Assembly (NCBI RefSeq): GCF_037975245.1
Contig: NC_092570.1
Location: 19,603,418 to 19,667,417 of the forward strand
Reading direction: 5' to 3'
Source of the DNA: Apostichopus japonicus
Lineage: Eukaryota; Echinodermata; Holothuroidea; Aspidochirotida; Stichopodidae
Length of the DNA: 64,000 nucleotides
The notes below the pieces were generated by a model. It did not search any database. It saw nothing but the letters and a program-made list of their open reading frames with translations, and was not told the origin of the DNA. Shown here piece after piece: positions 13,601-22,051 of this stretch; the first letter of the stretch is position 1; the number at the start of each line of letters is the position of its first letter. Position numbers and translations under genes: made by a program.

Positions 13601-16600
13601 CAGTGCCCACTACCGTCGATTCTCATTTGGTAAGTAAGCAGGTTTATGTGATTTGTAGCTTATAAGGTCTTTATTCGGTTTACATATTTCATATAAGTAT
13701 CATCCTCATTCATGTACAGTTTGGAGCCTTGGTCGAAAGAGTGATGGATATGACAACAGATCTACCAACCTGTCTTTCACAAAAATAAGATGTACAAGTT
13801 TCCATCCCCGCCCAAAAAATTGTTTTGTAACCAAACATTTGAAAAGTGGAAATTTGGAGAAGGTACTAACTTTAGGGTGAAGGCATGCTGCAGTAGGGAG
13901 AGAATCAGCCTGAAAGTCAGTTTGGTTTCATATATAATAATGCCTCTAGTTAGCCAGATTATCTTGAAAATGTGCAAAGTAACTCCTGATTTTGTGAAAT
14001 AGAAAAGTGAGTGATTTGGTTCTGCTCTAGCTCTCCTTAATATCAGAACAAGGTCATCTGCCATAACGGCACTTCCGTGATGGTGAAGTTGGCAAGATGC
14101 CAACGACTCATCAGCAGAGGAAGTGGTCAGATACTGTACAGGGGGCAAACTCTCATAATGTTGGGTTTAGGGGGTTAAAGGTCTGCCTTTGGTTCTGAAC
14201 GATCCTCAAACTGAGACTGTGAGCTTGATTTGAACTGGTACTCATTGTGGATCCTCCTGCATGTATGAGATCAGTTAGAGTAATACCAGTGGGGTTCACT
14301 TAGGGTTACCATATTTCTTTGGTTGAAAAGTGCAATACCGTGTCCTAGGGGAGGAGGGAGGGGTATCCACTCCCCCTTTGAAGGAAAAGTTTGAATCTTA
14401 ATGGGATGTATGCCAAATGGTGGCATATTTACAGCTTTATACAGGAGTTAAATACAGCCAGATATTTCATAAACTTTTCATTTTTACTAGAATTTTCCTA
14501 AGTGAAAGGTTATTAATTAGTATGGTTTAGCCAAAAAGGATGAACCATTAAGCTTAACTCACACCTCTCATATAGTATAGTGTGTTTTTGTGCCAGTGTT
14601 TGTTTGCATATCGAAAACCAGTGATACTTTTGAATATCTCATATATACATATTAGTTGGTCGGCGAAAAAATATATTTTCGTTGCCAAGGCGGGACAAAC
14701 CTGATTAATTGGGAAGTAAGGTAACCTTTTGGTTTGCTGCAATTAAATGTACCTGTTGTGAAGCTTCCAATATTGGAAATTATTTACTTTTCTCTTTTAC
14801 TTTTTATTGTGTGGGTAATTTGTACTGTCTCGCTCAACAGGAAATAAATGGAAATATGTGTAATGGCCTCGAAGCTAACAAGGAAGCAACTGATGACGAA
14901 GACGACAATATTTTTGACTCTGGGAATTACAGCGAGGTTTCTACCCTCGGGGAGGATGACGACGATCTGGACCACTTCCTGGAAGAGGTCGCACAGCTGG
15001 AGGAAGAAGTGCAGTCTGCTAAGAGGGAGAGGCACGCCTCCATCCAAGAACTGCACCAAATGAAGGAAGACCTCAAAGAATTAGAAGAATCGTGAGTTTG
15101 CTTTTCTTTGTCGTTGTGAAGATGAGTCTGTGTGTTAAAAGGTATTCATTCATGTAAGTTTGCAAGGTTTCGTAATACTAAAAACCGGTTTGTCCCTAGC
15201 AAAAACAAACGAATATGGCTCAAAAACCTTTGTTTTTTCCAGTATTTGCAATTTTTTTTTTTTTTTTTTTTCGGTTTTTTTAAAATAAAATATAGTACCG
15301 AAATTCGGTCGGCAAACAAACAGTTTCGGTACTAAAACCGGTTTCCCGTGCAAGCTTGAACTTCAATATTGGTATATATTGAAGAAGTATGTTAAGAAGT
15401 CCTTGTTAAGAAATAGTCCATCTCTGGTGCAGATGAAAGGGTGGAGAGGCTACGGTTAGGATGATGTTATCAAGAAAATGTGTAGACATGGTTCTATCCT
15501 CCAACAGATGAAAATAATATATAAAGTATAGATAACAGTATTGGGTAGGCCGGGGGGGGGGGGGGGTGGAGGAGGGTTGTAGGTGGGGATCAAGATAAAG
15601 TGTACAGACAGCTAAACTGTAAATGTTAATTGCAATATAAATATATGTACGTTTGATTTTATCAGCATTCAAATCCGAGAAATTTCTGTAATATGTCTTC
15701 TTCTTTAGGCATGGCAAGGACCTGCAAAGAATACGAGATTTGTGCCAAAGAGAAAGACAATCGGTAATAGCAATTCTGGAAGAGGCAGGCTACTCCCCTG
15801 AAGAAATACAGGCTAAGATTGAAGAAGTGGCAATGCAGAAGAGTCGGAGTAACTCATCTGACCAGGTTAGGAAAGTAGTAAATGTTAGGAAAGTAGTAAA
15901 TGTTAGGAAAGTAGTTAATGTTAGGAAAGTAGTTAATGTTAGGATAGTAGTTAATGTTAGGAAGTAGTTAATGTTAGGAAAGTAGTTAATGTTAGGAAAG
16001 TAGTTAATGTTAGGATAGTAGTTACTGTTAGGAAGTAGTTAATGTTAGGAAAGTAGTTAATGTTAGGAAAGTAGTTAATGTTAGGATAGTAGTTAATGTT
16101 AGGAAAGTAGTTAATGTTAGGAAAGTAGTTAATGTTAGGAAAGTAGTTAATGTTAGGATAGTAGTTAATGTTAGGAAGTAGTTAATGTTAGGAAAGTAGT
16201 TAATGTTAGGAAAGTAGTTAATGTTAGGATAGTAGTTAATGTTAGGAAAGTAGTTAATGTTAGGAAAGTAGTTAATGTTAGGAAGTAGTTAATGTTAGGA
16301 AAGTAGTTAATGTTAGGAAAGTAGTTAATGTAAGGAAATTAGTTAATGTTAGGAAAGTAGTTAATGTTAGGAAAGTAGTTAATGTTAGGAAAGTAGTTAA
16401 TGTATGGAAAGTAGTTAATGTATGGAAAGTAGTTAATGTTAGGAAAGTAGTTAATGTTAGGAAAGTAGTTAATGTGAAATCTGAAGGGAGGAAAAAACTA
16501 TGATGGTTAAACACTCCATGATCAAAGCAACTCACTTTTTCTTTAGTATCCGAGTCATTAAGAAGGACAGAAATAGTTAGAAATGAGCTGTCATGCACTC

Positions 16601-18544
16601 TTGATATGACCTTTTAAATACCTACAAACCAAGTAGCCATGGCAACATATAACTTGAACGTGGCATGATAAACTAGTCCTGTTTAGCTACTGCAGTTTGC
16701 AGTCTTGATAGTTGCCACAATCTGATAGTATCATAAACTAATTTTTAAAGAATAGTTTATTGAAAATACCTGAAAATGATAGCTGTTCCTACCAATCAGT
16801 CCACTAAACAATGCATAAAGATCTTAAACCATTTAAAGTTCATTTCCTTGACTTGTGCTTGATTATATATTTGTTTCTATTGTATTGAATCAGTTAAATA
16901 AGATTAGTTAGAGGAGTAATCAATTGTAGGCACATAAATCACTAGGTTTGATGTATAGATGTTTTCAGTATGTGTACATTCTCATCCACAGAGTAGGATA
17001 ACCAGTCAAAGTAGTAAAAGCTTGTAAATTAGGAGAATGTATCACATGGCTTGGGTCAGAACGATGGAAAGTTTAATCAATTTTAGCAAGCCATCTCTCT
17101 GCCCGCGTGACAACGAAATTCATCGCCAAGTGGATTTCAAAACTGACGATTTACCTAGAAACTTGTATGTTTGCATCTTCCAATTGCATTAGTCAACAAT
17201 ATTTTCTTGTAGATACTTTCTCAAGGTTGCTTTCTCAATCTAGTATGAACCATTAAATTGTTAATGTTGTGTATGTATTATTTTTGATATTGACTAGTCT
17301 TGAATAGAAGTTGTACTTTAATGGTTTTTTCTCTCTCCACAGAGTGACCAGTCACCGCAGGAAAAGTTTGAGGCTTTTGAAAGTGAATGGAAAAAACTGA
17401 ATGGAGAATCCGAGAATTGTCTTACTGGTTATCAGAAAATGCAAGAGGTTTTGTAAGTTAGCAACCTTTGATTTTAATGTTGTATTATTTAGGGATGTGG
17501 GAGGAGGTGGGAGGGGGGCAGGGGAGGGGGGAGGTGGACAGTGACTGAGAAAGTAGAATGTGAAATTATTACCAATTTGTTTTCAGGGACAATTTTTACA
17601 GATATTTCATGTCTAACCATTTTGCCAATAAACTAAACAGCAAATTTTGTTGTCCGAAGAAATGTACCCAAATAAACAGAGAGACCATTATTACACTGTC
17701 ATAGAGATGTGTAGGTTTGGTGAATGGAACAGCAATATGTACACTGTAGGGGAGATGTGCAGGTTTGGTAAATGGAACAGCAATATGTACACTGGAGAAG
17801 AGATGTGTAGGTTTAGTTAATGAAAAAGCAATATGTAGACTGTAGGAGAGATGGGTAGGTTTAGTAAATAGAACAGCAACAGGTACTTTGTAGGAGAGAT
17901 GTGTAGGAATGGTGAATAGAATACCAGCTTTGCAGTGGGCCAGTAAAGCTCCCCCCCGACCTTTCAGGTGGATCATAGGCCTATACCACTATTTCTGTTT
18001 TATTTCAGTATCTCTACGGTAATGGAGGATGGTACCAATATATCATTTGACCTATTTGGGGGTATTTAGTTACACTGCAATCTGAATTTGATGTAAACAA
18101 CTAGTTATTTGCATATAGAGGGCGACCTCCAAAGCTGAATTTGGAGGTCTCAAACCAATTAAAAATTGTTTCCCTGGTTGTGATAAAGTATTCTTTGCTG
18201 AAACTTAAAAAACCAACAAAAAGTTCACAGTGTGTCAGACTGTTTCGTAGAGCTTCACAGCTTGTTGCTATTTATTATTTTGAAAAGAGCAGAGAAACTG
18301 TTTGCTAGAATGGAATTGGAACCAGAGACCTGTAGTCCTGAGCTCTGTTGTTGAGACTCACACATTTTTAATATTAATTATGTTTTTAAAAGATGAATGG
18401 GTTAATCATTCATTTAATTGTATTATTTACCTGACCGGCAGATTTCCAAACAGTTTTGATGATTTGAAGGAAAATGGAACCTCTGAACGGAAAGAGAAAG
18501 TTATGGAACCAGAGACATTAGATAGTACTACGAATATCAGCTGA
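4411..18544 (+). CDS. class C GPCR, metabotropic-glutamate-receptor-like (5' partial, 12 exons)
   Basis: Twelve exons joined by GT/AG sites with matching phases give 2358 nt, 785 residues plus TGA: 4411-4607, 5268-5500, 6507-6640, 9413-9608, 10517-10974, 11477-11648, 12944-13153, 13493-13629, 14841-15091, 15709-15865, 17343-17452, 18442-18544. Residues 1-190 are lobe 2 of the Venus-flytrap ligand-binding domain (TWIATDSW; TYTNNPWYKESLDAYPECIM). Residues about 190-283 form the cysteine-rich domain with the SRCSEDC, CCWKCVLC, QCTPC, EC pattern. Residues about 290-545 carry seven membrane segments with class C signatures: DTPVVKA, KTNRISRIF and RKLPGQFND in loop 3, then GHKIWVVLFRPKHN after TM7. 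The tail (580-785) is acidic, then coiled-coil. The start codon and lobe 1 are missing. The family senses amino acids or ions at the plasma membrane; the ligand here is unknown. The likely glutamate-contact Asp (TDSW) is kept, but the following Arg of vertebrate mGluRs is Ser, so a non-glutamate ligand is possible. Confidence 0.88.
5268..5500 (+). CDS. class C GPCR exon B: Venus-flytrap lobe 2, continued
   Basis: The acceptor is CATTGGTGCAG; the first base completes a Thr codon from exon A. The exon encodes YLQEIDPLTYTNNPWYKES, the counterpart of the mGluR NPW segment, then a Cys-containing region and the helix TSLIIDAVYALAHGLNDM. Likely N-glycosylation sites are NYS and NCT. The donor GTAAGA at 5501 gives phase 1. 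Confidence 0.87.
6507..6640 (+). CDS. class C GPCR exon C: end of the ligand-binding domain
   Basis: Exon flanked by TTTGTCTTTCAG and GTAAGA. It encodes EECADISDYLEYVQNVSFSG, then FDGNGDPYTQYSLFNLQ. This is the usual F..F(D/N)..GDP..Y.I.N strand that closes the ANF-receptor fold in mGluRs. Phase 1 in, phase 0 out. Confidence 0.87.
6641..9412 (+). other. GPCR intron C-D (2.8 kb)
   Basis: No exon was recognised inside. It contains a poly-G run near 7098-7112, further G-rich sequence at 7160-7230, the SINE at 7603-7895, and a short GGTCATGA-rich direct repeat at about 8995-9045. Confidence 0.6.
7603..7895 (+). mobile_element. tRNA-derived SINE (Ser/Leu-like head) in a GPCR intron
   Basis: The head contains an A box (TGGCTGAGTGGATAAAGGC, 7612-7630) and a B box (GGTTCCGGGTTCGAGC, 7667-7682). 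A variable-arm-sized insertion precedes the B box, as in class II tRNAs such as tRNA-Ser. About 190 bp of tRNA-unrelated body follows, ending in an (ATT)n tail near 7880-7895. The missing 3' acceptor strand and the long body mark it as a SINE rather than a working tRNA gene. It lies in sense orientation in the intron between exons C and D. Confidence 0.7.
9413..9608 (+). CDS. class C GPCR exon D: first half of the cysteine-rich domain
   Basis: The acceptor TTTCCTATTTGCCAG gives phase 0. The exon encodes NVSGKVLFQEVGFW, then VTKPVVWPRGETAPVSRCSE and TCCWKCVLCSG. This matches the NCD3G/cysteine-rich domain that links the ligand-binding and membrane domains. The donor GTAAGA at 9609 gives phase 1. 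A decayed copy of the 3' part of this exon lies 400 bp downstream. Confidence 0.9.
9988..10060 (+). pseudogene. decayed duplicate of the 3' part of GPCR exon D
   Basis: The segment runs from TGCCAAC through CCACCTGTAACCTGCTG to CAGTGGTAAGA and aligns with the end of exon D (about 9539-9615), including the splice donor. A short deletion shifts the frame, and the TGT codon of the Cys-Cys-Trp motif has become TGA. It cannot therefore be an alternative coding exon in this reading. It lies inside the intron before exon E. Confidence 0.7.
10517..10974 (+). CDS. class C GPCR exon E: end of cysteine-rich domain and TM1-TM3
   Basis: The acceptor CTTTTTCTTCAG is in phase 1. The last three domain cysteines come first (QCTPC, TEC). 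TM1 (ALVLAFSLVGILSS) is followed by DTPVVKATSMELS, TM2 (CLVGIVIIFIVAPLFV), the conserved Cys of loop 2 (AVCQTRYFLVGVG) and TM3, which ends in ALLMKTNRISRIFNRK, a class C hallmark. The donor GTAGAT at 10975 is in phase 0. Confidence 0.92.
11477..11648 (+). CDS. class C GPCR exon F: TM4 and extracellular loop 2
   Basis: The acceptor CTCATTTTTAG is in phase 0. TM4 is YQILFLISLVLAQISLGLIN. The second extracellular loop holds the Cys expected to pair with TM3 (FKECQVG) and a potential glycosylation site (NYSG). TM5 begins with WFSLVVTIG. The donor GTAGGT at 11649 is in phase 1. The following intron carries a G-rich tract (11823-11882). Confidence 0.88.
12944..13153 (+). CDS. class C GPCR exon G: TM5-TM7
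   Basis: The acceptor TTTTTCTTGCTAG is in phase 1. It encodes the end of TM5, loop 3 with CIRKLPGQFNDSKSIFFTIF (the RKLP..FN..K motif shared by mGluRs and taste or calcium receptors of class C), TM6 (TLIIICFIIVVIALS) and TM7 (GVVTAIGMGVIMLFGGY). The donor GTAAGT at 13154 gives phase 1. Confidence 0.9.
13493..13629 (+). CDS. class C GPCR exon H: end of TM7 and start of tail
   Basis: The acceptor CACAATCTTCTCAG leads into FGHKIWVVLFRPKHN, the conserved K.YIILF.P..N motif that follows TM7 in class C receptors, then QSTFDAVLKKTSLSPVP. The donor GTAAGT at 13630 is in phase 0. Confidence 0.88.
14841..15091 (+). CDS. class C GPCR exon I: acidic tail and coiled-coil start
   Basis: The acceptor TCTCGCTCAACAG is in phase 0. 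The first half is acidic (ATDDEDDNIFDSG; GEDDDDLDHFLEE). From about LEEVAQLEEEVQSAK onward the heptad pattern predicts a coiled coil that continues into exon J. The donor GTGAGT at 15092 gives phase 2. A coiled-coil tail recalls GABA-B receptors, whereas the rest is mGluR-like. Confidence 0.82.
15709..15865 (+). CDS. class C GPCR exon J: coiled-coil tail
   Basis: The acceptor CTTCTTCTTTAG completes a Ser codon. It encodes KDLQRIRDLCQRERQSVIAI, then GYSPEEIQAKIEEV, a helical, charged continuation. The exon ends at 15865 in phase 0. The donor GTTAGG is itself the first hexamer of an 18-bp minisatellite that fills the next 610 bp. Confidence 0.82.
15866..16474 (+). repeat. 18-bp minisatellite starting at the splice donor of exon J
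   Basis: About 34 units of GTTAGGAAAGTAGTTAAT run head to tail. Unit variants include GATAGT in place of GAAAGT and a 17-bp unit lacking one A. They recur in a partly regular order (two standard units, one GATAGT unit, one 17-bp unit), giving a higher-order period of about 71 bp through the first half. The read-through frame would encode repeated VRKVVN hexapeptides. The minus-strand ORF here (TTFLTL repeats) is only its antisense. Confidence 0.9.
17343..17452 (+). CDS. class C GPCR exon K: cytoplasmic tail
   Basis: The acceptor TTTTCTCTCTCCACAG is in phase 0. It encodes SDQSPQEKFEAFESEWKKLN, then GYQKMQEVL. A GTAAGT donor follows at 17453 (phase 2) and matches the next exon. If unspliced, the frame meets TAA immediately (17454-17456), so intron retention would give a shorter tail. 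Confidence 0.75.
17704..17925. repeat. 48-bp minisatellite in the last GPCR intron
   Basis: Units begin with GAGATG at 17704, 17752, 17800, 17848 and 17896, exactly 48 bp apart, with about 4.5 copies. The unit length is a multiple of three, so the antisense frame (17596-17976) reads as a 16-residue repeat (KPTHLSYS.HIAVPFT type). That ORF is judged a by-product of the repeat. Confidence 0.85.
18442..18544 (+). CDS. class C GPCR exon L: last coding exon
   Basis: The acceptor ATTTACCTGACCGGCAG is in phase 2. The exon encodes FPNSFDDLKENGTSER, then the C-terminus ETLDSTTNIS and TGA at 18542-18544. This is the weakest link of the model, because short tail exons have no family motif; phase agreement and the stop support it. 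An AATAAA at 19221-19226 could end the 3' UTR. Confidence 0.68.
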
Positions 18545-21500
18545 TAGTTCATCAAAGAACCATCAAACCATGTGTGCTGTTAACCTAGCTGAAGATTGCT
18601 CACCTCATCAAAAGCAGTTAAGCAGAAATCTTAGTAATATTATGATATTTTTTTAGCTTGTCTAAATATTACTCCATATGTTATTCTAATCTGTAATGTA
18701 TTTTTTTAATCATATAGGGAAGATTATTTCCTTGTTTGGGTCTTAGGGATATCTCGAGATCAGGGATGCAACCACCATTTTAGTAGGGGGCTAGGATGAT
18801 AAGGACCCTCCATTTTGTCAAAATGGAGTACATGTGCTATGATCACAAAGGTGTTACATTTTGAAATGTTTGTAACAACGTTGTAGAATATTCAACAGTT
18901 TATGCTCTAACGTATACACATGTTGTATATTGTTGTACAGAATTCTACTTGGTTGCATCCCTGAGATCTACAGAATGTAAGAACAGCAGCTTGGTGGAAA
19001 TTCTGGAAAAACATATTACAGATACTCCTTAAATATTTCATCAACAGCAATTGCTGGAAAATTATCTTTTATCTTTTGACGTAAAAGAGTTTTAAGTAAC
19101 ATGCTTTCCAAACAAGTGCCAAAAGTTTGTAGCCTAATCCTGAACCAAAGTTTGTTTATTCAGAAAAGATTTTATGTAATAATTAAAGTTTTGGAGACAC
19201 AGAAATTATTAGTTTGTGAAAATAAATATGTTTTTATTGCAGAATTTGTCACAACACAATAACCGTTTTCAGAAATAATTATTTGAGGTTTGGTTTGAAA
19301 GGAAAGTAATATCATAGTATTAAACTGGAATATATATTTTTGTTATAAATGTATGAGCATGAGATTAAAACTTATGCTAAGAGAATAAGTAATTGCATTC
19401 CCAAAGAGGAGAAACATAACAAGGTTTATAGATTTTGTAATTACAACTGAAATAGAGTTGCTTGCCACAAAGCTTTAGTTTGCAATATTGCTCCTAGAGA
19501 AACCAGTTTAATCTAACCATTATATAAAACGTTTTTTCTAAGTCTTTAGGATGTTGAAGTGCAGTGGTACATTTCTTGCTTTAATTCCCTCTTTCATAGA
19601 ATGAAAGTATTTAGCACAAAACTATGAAAGGGAGAGACCAGGGGGACGGAAAAGAAGGACAAAGAAAAAAGGGGTTTACTGCCATATTAGAGTTGGTAGC
19701 AAACGATAGTAAGAATGGTAGTAGGAAGCAACTTCATACCTTTATCTCTAACAACAAGTACTGCTTCTGTTTCATCTATAGGCAGCTTTCTGGTGGGTTG
19801 GGGGTGGGGCAGGGGAGGTGTTATAGATATGTATTGAAGAGTGTTAGGGAAGCACAACATTAGCCCTTAGTTAAACACATAGTTATGTACAGGTCAAACT
19901 ATATCTCTTGACGAGCTACATGTCCCTTGATTTCTGCGAGCTACATGTAGACATATTTATTTCAGTATACATGTCCACACGAATGAGCTGTACTGTGTAA
20001 ATTATTGTCAGGACTAACACAAACTGAACAATACAATGACCATAGCTAATTCATTGGAGATTTTGAAACTGTTGCCAGCAGTTATATAAAAAAAATGAAA
20101 TTCTAACCTCCCAAGTCTGTACTTTGCTATACATTTGAAATTTTTCCACCAATAAGTGATTCAAAAAGTTTGACCATTTTTCTAATTTTAATTGTTTTGA
20201 ACCTTTCTCATACTCTCTTATCTTGCGATTCTATGGAAACGTTTTTGTTTTTTGGTAGTTTGCTACAAGAATTACTGAAAACATTCCTAACAAGCTATTT
20301 TCTTTCACAATTACATGATATGACTTCTCTATAAATGGCCTTTGGGGTGCACTTTGTATCACAAGGGTTATATCTTATTGTCATTTTAGACAATTCGTCG
20401 TGTTTTCATAAGAAAATTTTGTGTTATAGATATGTTGCAATGGTCGCTGTTATTTCCCTTGATACTGTTGTGTGGTAAATGATCACACAATCATGATGAT
20501 GTACTTCTTTGCCATAATTTTAGCTAATTAGCATAGTTGGAGGAAATGTCAGGAGGCATGCTCCTAATTCATATTTTGAATTGACAGTCTGAAATATGAA
20601 TTATCATATTCTGCAAAATGGCTAAAATTTTGGCAGAAAAGTACATCATGAGTTTTAAACTACAAGACTGTACCAACAAAGAGTGTAAAGCTAGGGATCA
20701 GTACTGTCGTGTTTGTAATATACTGCATATTGAGACATTAAGAATTCTTGAATGATCTATAGATGGCAAATAGTGACAAGAATTTTTTGTTGTTGAAACA
20801 TAAAAATATGCAGTGGTCCTTCTGTATGTCTATTTAGTCTTTATTTTTATTAACATATGTGATGATAGATATATGTAATATATAAATATGTAGATGTTAA
20901 GTATTAAAATCCATGCAGTGCCTTATGAGAAATGACTGATATATATATTTCTTTCACTCGTTCGTATACGTGTGATACAATCGTGAATTGAGACTTCACG
21001 CATTGATTTATGTTCCATTGTTTGGAATGTAAATAATAACTGTTATTTCCATTAATGAATACAATATGTTTGTAAATGAACCAATTTCAAAGTCATTTGT
21101 AAGCAGAATGGATGGTTCCAGCTCTCCTGTGTTGACAAGCGGAGTGAAGTTCTAGTACAATGATAAGTATTAGATTGTTACAACTTAAAGGAGAAGAAGA
21201 CCGAAGAATCAATCTTTCTCTGATGTGATTGAGGTCATTGTGAGGACCAACTCACTCATATAGCTAAGGATAAATTGTGCTCAGTATGGGAAATTTGGGG
21301 GTTTAAAGGTTGTGTCATGTCGCTGTCACTTTGTCAATGTATGATGTCGTTGTGTGATGTCACACTGACGTCACAGTGACACTAGAAGTGCCTTATTGTG
21401 ATCCACTTGTGTAGATTGTCTTTCCATTATCAAGGGTCGAGCAAAAACATTCCATGTTATTTAAGAGATAAGAAATTTGTTTTAAAATGTTTAACAAAGT

Positions 21501-21686
21501 CGTCAAATAACTGAACAATGTCTTAAAAGAATCACTTGAATTTAATGAATTAATATTATAACATTATTTTGAAGAAAAGTGTTCTACTGTATCTCTACAA
21601 ATGGTTTTGATATTTAGCCATGTCACAAAGTTTGTTTGCTTATTACCATTCTTGTTGCAACAGTAGTGAATATCCAAAAGTTGTCA
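18545..21686 (+). other. 3' UTR and downstream non-coding DNA of the GPCR gene
   Basis: AT-rich DNA with no convincing gene. AATAAA occurs at 19221-19226, about 680 nt after the stop. It also holds a G-rich stretch (19793-19818), a fold-back element (20492-20650) and a TGACGTCA CRE-like octamer (21366-21373) within a TGA/TCA-rich imperfect palindrome. The 79-codon ORF at 19624-19863 has no recognisable motif. Confidence 0.5.
20492..20650. repeat. fold-back (inverted repeat) element, about 160 bp
   Basis: The left arm 20492-20524 (CATGATGATGTACTTCTTTG onward) and the right arm 20621-20650 are near-complements over about 30 bp. Nested inside, a second pair of arms (AATTCATATTTTGAA / GAAATATGAATT, about 20567-20602) pairs as well. 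A transcript would form a long hairpin. It may be a MITE; no clear target duplication was found. Confidence 0.55.
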
Positions 21687-21694
21687 GTTCTTGG

Positions 21695-22043
21695 CAAGGG
21701 CGTAGGAACCGGGGGAGGGGGGCTGAAAATTGTGGAGGGCGGAAGTATCATTCCGCCCCCCCGGTTCGCAAGTCAGAAAACCCCTTTTTCATTTCCAAAT
21801 GAGAAAAAAAATCTCATTTGGAGCACCAAATTGCATCTAAGGCCAGGTGAAAATACAAAATTAAGTTTACAAAATGGAGTGGGTGTTGAAGTGTGCTATA
21901 TTGCACCAAATTGCATCTGAGGCCACCTGGAAATGCAAAAGATTCCAAAGGGGAGGGGGACACCCCCTCCCCTTAGACCCCTCCCCCAGGCCGGCCATCA
22001 GTCTTCAGCCCCCCCCACTCAAAAGTACCTTCCTACGCCACTG
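21695..22043 (+). mobile_element. 349-bp hAT-like MITE with 8-bp target duplication (copy 1)
   Basis: The ends are CAAGGGCGTAGGAAC... and ...TTCCTACGCCACTG, near-perfect terminal inverted repeats of the form CA(G/A)(T/G)GGCGTAGGAA. They are flanked by identical 8-bp direct repeats GTTCTTGG (21687-21694 and 22044-22051), as made by hAT transposases. The inside is G/C-run-rich near both ends and has no coding capacity; ORFs read through it are spurious. A second copy in opposite orientation lies at 60363-60694. Confidence 0.85.
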
Positions 22044-22051
22044 GTTCTTGG

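Noticed and set aside
15740-15967. Coding VRKVVN repeat protein (and the antisense TTFLTL frame)
   Set aside because: The plus frame is exon J running into the intronic minisatellite; the minus frame is its antisense. Both are explained by the repeat.
17596-17976. Minus-strand 126-residue ORF with 16-residue repeats
   Set aside because: By-product of a 48-bp minisatellite inside an intron; no start context or motif supports it.
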